Source: Deltaproteobacteria bacterium (GTDB lineage: Bacteria; Desulfobacterota; DSM-4660; Desulfatiglandales; B25-G16). From it: DNA of 8,386 nucleotides. Where the stretch lies: the NCBI GenBank assembly GCA_003646935.1, contig QMLW01000059.1:1-8386 (forward strand), written 5' to 3'. Below the pieces are notes generated by a model. The model had not been told where the DNA came from and did not search any database. It saw only the letters and a list, made by a program, of their open reading frames with translations. This document shows, piece after piece, positions 6,707 through 8,386 of this stretch (its first letter is position 1; each line of letters opens with the position of its first letter). The position numbers were made by a program, and so were the translations under genes.

Positions 6707-6741
6707 AGGGCCATGGGTACGGTATCCATGGCCCTTTTTTT
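6707..6741 (+). terminator. Strong intrinsic terminator upstream of aconitase
   Basis: AGGGCCATGGGTA (6707-6719) and TATCCATGGCCCT (6723-6735) form a 13-bp stem with one G-T wobble and a CGG loop, followed directly by seven T residues (6735-6741). It is oriented for plus-strand transcription only; the minus strand has no matching T tract. It ends the transcript from the 6504 promoter at about 200 nt unless read through, 58 nt before the aconitase start codon. Confidence 0.88.
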
Positions 6742-6799
6742 ATGGATTGCTAAAAGTGCCGGACACCGCAAATAGTGCAAAGAAAAGAGGCGGGCAAAA

Positions 6800-8386
6800 A
6801 TGGCAGAGAAACCGAGTATCATCTACGAAAAGATCCTCTCATCACATGTGCTTGAGGGAGCCCTCATTCCCGGAGAAGAGATTGGGATCAAGATAGATCA
6901 AACACTGACCCAAGACGCTACCGGGACCATGACCTATCTTCAGTTTGAGGCGCTTAATGTCTCCAGGGTAAGTACAGAGCTTTCCGTGAGCTATGTGGAC
7001 CACAATACCCTTCAGCAGGGGTTTGAGAACGCAGATGACCACAAGTACCTTGAGACCGTAGCCTCACGCTATGGGATCTTGTTCTCGAAACCCGGTAACG
7101 GCATATGCCACCAGGTCCACCTCGAGAAATTCGCAATCCCGGGAAAGACACTGCTCGGCTCTGATAGCCACACGCCCACTGCAGGCGCCCTCGGCACGCT
7201 CGCGCTCGGTGCAGGCGGCCTCGATGTGGCATTGGCAATGGCGGGAAAACCCTTTTACCTCACCGCACCAAGAGTAATCAAGATAGAGCTCACAGGATAC
7301 CTCAAGGCCTCTGTGACTGCCAAGGATATTATCCTCCATCTCTTAGGGGTCTTGACTACGAAAGGCAATGTCGGCTTTGCAATCGAGTATGGTGGAGATG
7401 CCCTTGAGCGGCTCACCGTTCCGATGCGCGCGACCATCGCGAATATGGGAGCGGAAACAGGTGTGACCACCTCTATTTTTCCAAGCGATGAAATAGCAAG
7501 GGATTTTTTGAAAAAGCAGGCCAGAGAAGAGGACTGGATAGAGGTAAAGGCTGACCATGGAGCAGAGTATGAAAAAGTGATAGGGATAAATCTTGACGAG
7601 CTGGAGCCGTTGGTAGCCAAGCCCCATTCTCCTGATAACATCGATACAGTGAAAAACATAAGGGGCTTACAAGTAGATCAGGTATGCATAGGAAGCTGTA
7701 CCAATTCCTCGTATGAGGATTTGATGATGGCCGCGGAAATCCTGAAAGACAACAAGGTTCACCCAAGGGTGAGCCTCATCGTTGCCCCTGGCTCGAGACA
7801 GGTTCTCGAGATGATTTCAGAAAATGGGGCCCTCTCTGAGCTCATAAAATCCGGGGCAAGGATTGCGGAGTCAGCCTGTGGCTTCTGTATAGGCGCTACG
7901 CATGCCCCGTCGAGCAACGGGGTAAGCCTGAGGACGAACAACAGGAACTTTCTTGGAAGATCCGGCACCGCCGATGCGGAGGTGTATCTGGTGAGCCCGA
8001 TCGTTGCGGCGGTCTCCGCGCTCCAGGGGGAAATCGCAAGTCCTGCTGACCTTACATTGCCAACGATTACCCCTCCAGAAAGCTACTATATCGATGACAG
8101 CATGATCCTCGAGCCTCGCTACGAGGGCAAACCGATAAAGGGCCCGAACATAAGAGAGCTGCCGAGAATGGAACAATTGCCAGGGGCAGTCCGGGGCGTT
8201 GTCGCCATAAAGGTGGGCGATAAGGTAACCACCGATCACATAATGCCCGCGGGCTCGAAATTGAAATTCCGCTCGAATATCGAGAAATACGCGAGCTTTG
8301 TCTTTGCGGGGCTGGATGAGTCTTTCGTGCAAAGGGCAATTGATACCAGGGAGAAGAAACTCGCAAACATCATCATCGCGGGCGAA
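6800..8386 (+). CDS. acn: Aconitate hydratase, Aquifex-type, 3'-truncated
   Basis: Aconitase interconverts citrate and isocitrate through cis-aconitate in the cytoplasmic TCA cycle, using a [4Fe-4S] cluster. The frame opens at ATG 6800 (MAEKPSIIYEKIL) after GAGG at 6787-6790 and stays open for 529 codons to the window edge; roughly 110 or more residues are probably missing. Family hallmarks are DQTLTQDATGT (33-43), YVDHNT (65-70), GNGICHQVHLE (99-109) and GSDSHTPTAG (120-129). The three cluster ligands are Cys300 in GSCTNS and Cys360 and Cys363 in ACGFC. GRSGT (386-390) carries a conserved Arg. The swivel domain begins at about 465, with TTDHIMPAGS at 477-486. The short N terminus and ACGFC motif fit the compact Aquifex-type family (about 640-660 residues) rather than AcnA (about 890) or AcnB. 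The frame is clean across its whole visible length. It sits directly downstream of the leader and terminator. Confidence 0.96.
   Translation, partial: MAEKPSIIYEKILSSHVLEGALIPGEEIGIKIDQTLTQDATGTMTYLQFEALNVSRVSTELSVSYVDHNTLQQGFENADDHKYLETVASRYGILFSKPGNGICHQVHLEKFAIPGKTLLGSDSHTPTAGALGTLALGAGGLDVALAMAGKPFYLTAPRVIKIELTGYLKASVTAKDIILHLLGVLTTKGNVGFAIEYGGDALERLTVPMRATIANMGAETGVTTSIFPSDEIARDFLKKQAREEDWIEVKADHGAEYEKVIGINLDELEPLVAKPHSPDNIDTVKNIRGLQVDQVCIGSCTNSSYEDLMMAAEILKDNKVHPRVSLIVAPGSRQVLEMISENGALSELIKSGARIAESACGFCIGATHAPSSNGVSLRTNNRNFLGRSGTADAEVYLVSPIVAAVSALQGEIASPADLTLPTITPPESYYIDDSMILEPRYEGKPIKGPNIRELPRMEQLPGAVRGVVAIKVGDKVTTDHIMPAGSKLKFRSNIEKYASFVFAGLDESFVQRAIDTREKKLANIIIAGE

Larger units (their letters stand above)
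6540..6799 (+). promoter_or_regulatory. Putative transcription-attenuator leader of the aconitase gene
   Basis: The predicted transcript from the 6504 promoter carries segments that can pair in competing ways. Segment 1 (GGGCAG, 6572-6577) pairs with CTGCCC (6621-6626), extended by wobble pairs and CCGT/ACGG (6581-6584 with 6615-6618). Segment 2 (6617-6627, GGGTCTGCCCA) pairs perfectly over 11 bp with segment 3 (6667-6677). Segment 3 is also part of the left arm and loop of a perfect 14-bp hairpin (6659-6672 with 6685-6698). The right arm of that hairpin contains CCCATGG (6687-6693), which can pair with CCATGGG (6711-6717) in the left arm of the terminator. So 1:2 pairing favours the terminator, while 2:3 pairing could free an antiterminator. 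The complementarity is read directly; the switching model is inferred. After the terminator, 6742-6799 holds only the aconitase ribosome-binding site and no convincing promoter. Confidence 0.5.

Noticed and set aside
6659..6735. Insertion-sequence ends or a MITE formed by the CCATGG-containing palindromes
   Set aside because: There is no target-site duplication, no transposase nearby, and the second palindrome with its T run is fully explained as a terminator.
6540..6741. Known riboswitch or T-box, or 6S RNA, in the leader
   Set aside because: No T-box AGGGUGGNACCGCG-type box and no recognised riboswitch core were found. The stems are consecutive hairpins rather than the single long rod with a central bubble of 6S RNA.
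7255..8366. Several minus-strand frames opposite aconitase
   Set aside because: They overlap a continuous, well-conserved aconitase frame on the plus strand and have no domain features.
1..8386. CRISPR array, tRNA, rRNA, prophage or defence genes
   Set aside because: No regularly spaced repeats, cloverleaf-like sequence, rRNA sequence or phage/defence domains were seen on reading both strands.

Overview
The window reads as a stretch of bacterial chromosome of moderate to high G+C, most likely from a Desulfobacterota/deltaproteobacterium or a close relative. That assignment is an inference. It rests on the Aquifex-type aconitase, an exported bifunctional-nuclease/PDZ protein, a zinc-finger-less J protein, and the general look of the intergenic DNA. 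There is no rRNA, tRNA, CRISPR array, transposase or phage gene.

Layout. (1) 1-4320, plus strand: a compact cell-envelope cluster. It holds the 3' part of an unrecognised gene, a class A penicillin-binding protein (PBP1A family) overlapping it by ATGA, and 7 nt later a three-helix membrane protein with TPR-like helices and a C-terminal SPOR domain. Together they suggest peptidoglycan synthesis plus a septal or glycan-binding partner. (2) 4321-4570: a 250 bp spacer with one 9-bp inverted repeat. (3) 4571-5395, plus: a J-domain co-chaperone. (4) 5400-6215, minus: a secreted DUF151 (bifunctional nuclease) plus PDZ protein, converging on the J-protein gene with only 4 bp between the stops. (5) 6216-6799: the non-coding heart of the window. 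It has a minus-strand promoter candidate for the PDZ protein, an imperfect inverted repeat with TTGAACC units, and then a plus-strand leader. (6) 6800 to the window end, plus: aconitate hydratase, open at the right edge (529 codons, no stop).

The most interesting part is 6504-6799. A near-consensus promoter (TTGACA, 17 nt, TATAAA) is followed by a strong ribosome-binding site, a 29-codon open frame, three overlapping and mutually exclusive stem pairings, and a near-perfect intrinsic terminator with seven T residues. The terminator ends only 58 nt before the aconitase start, and no good second promoter lies between. The simplest reading is a translated leader with a transcription attenuator controlling aconitase. 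The alternative is a free-standing small peptide or small RNA gene placed in front of it. The sequence alone cannot decide between them, and the inducing signal is not evident from the peptide.
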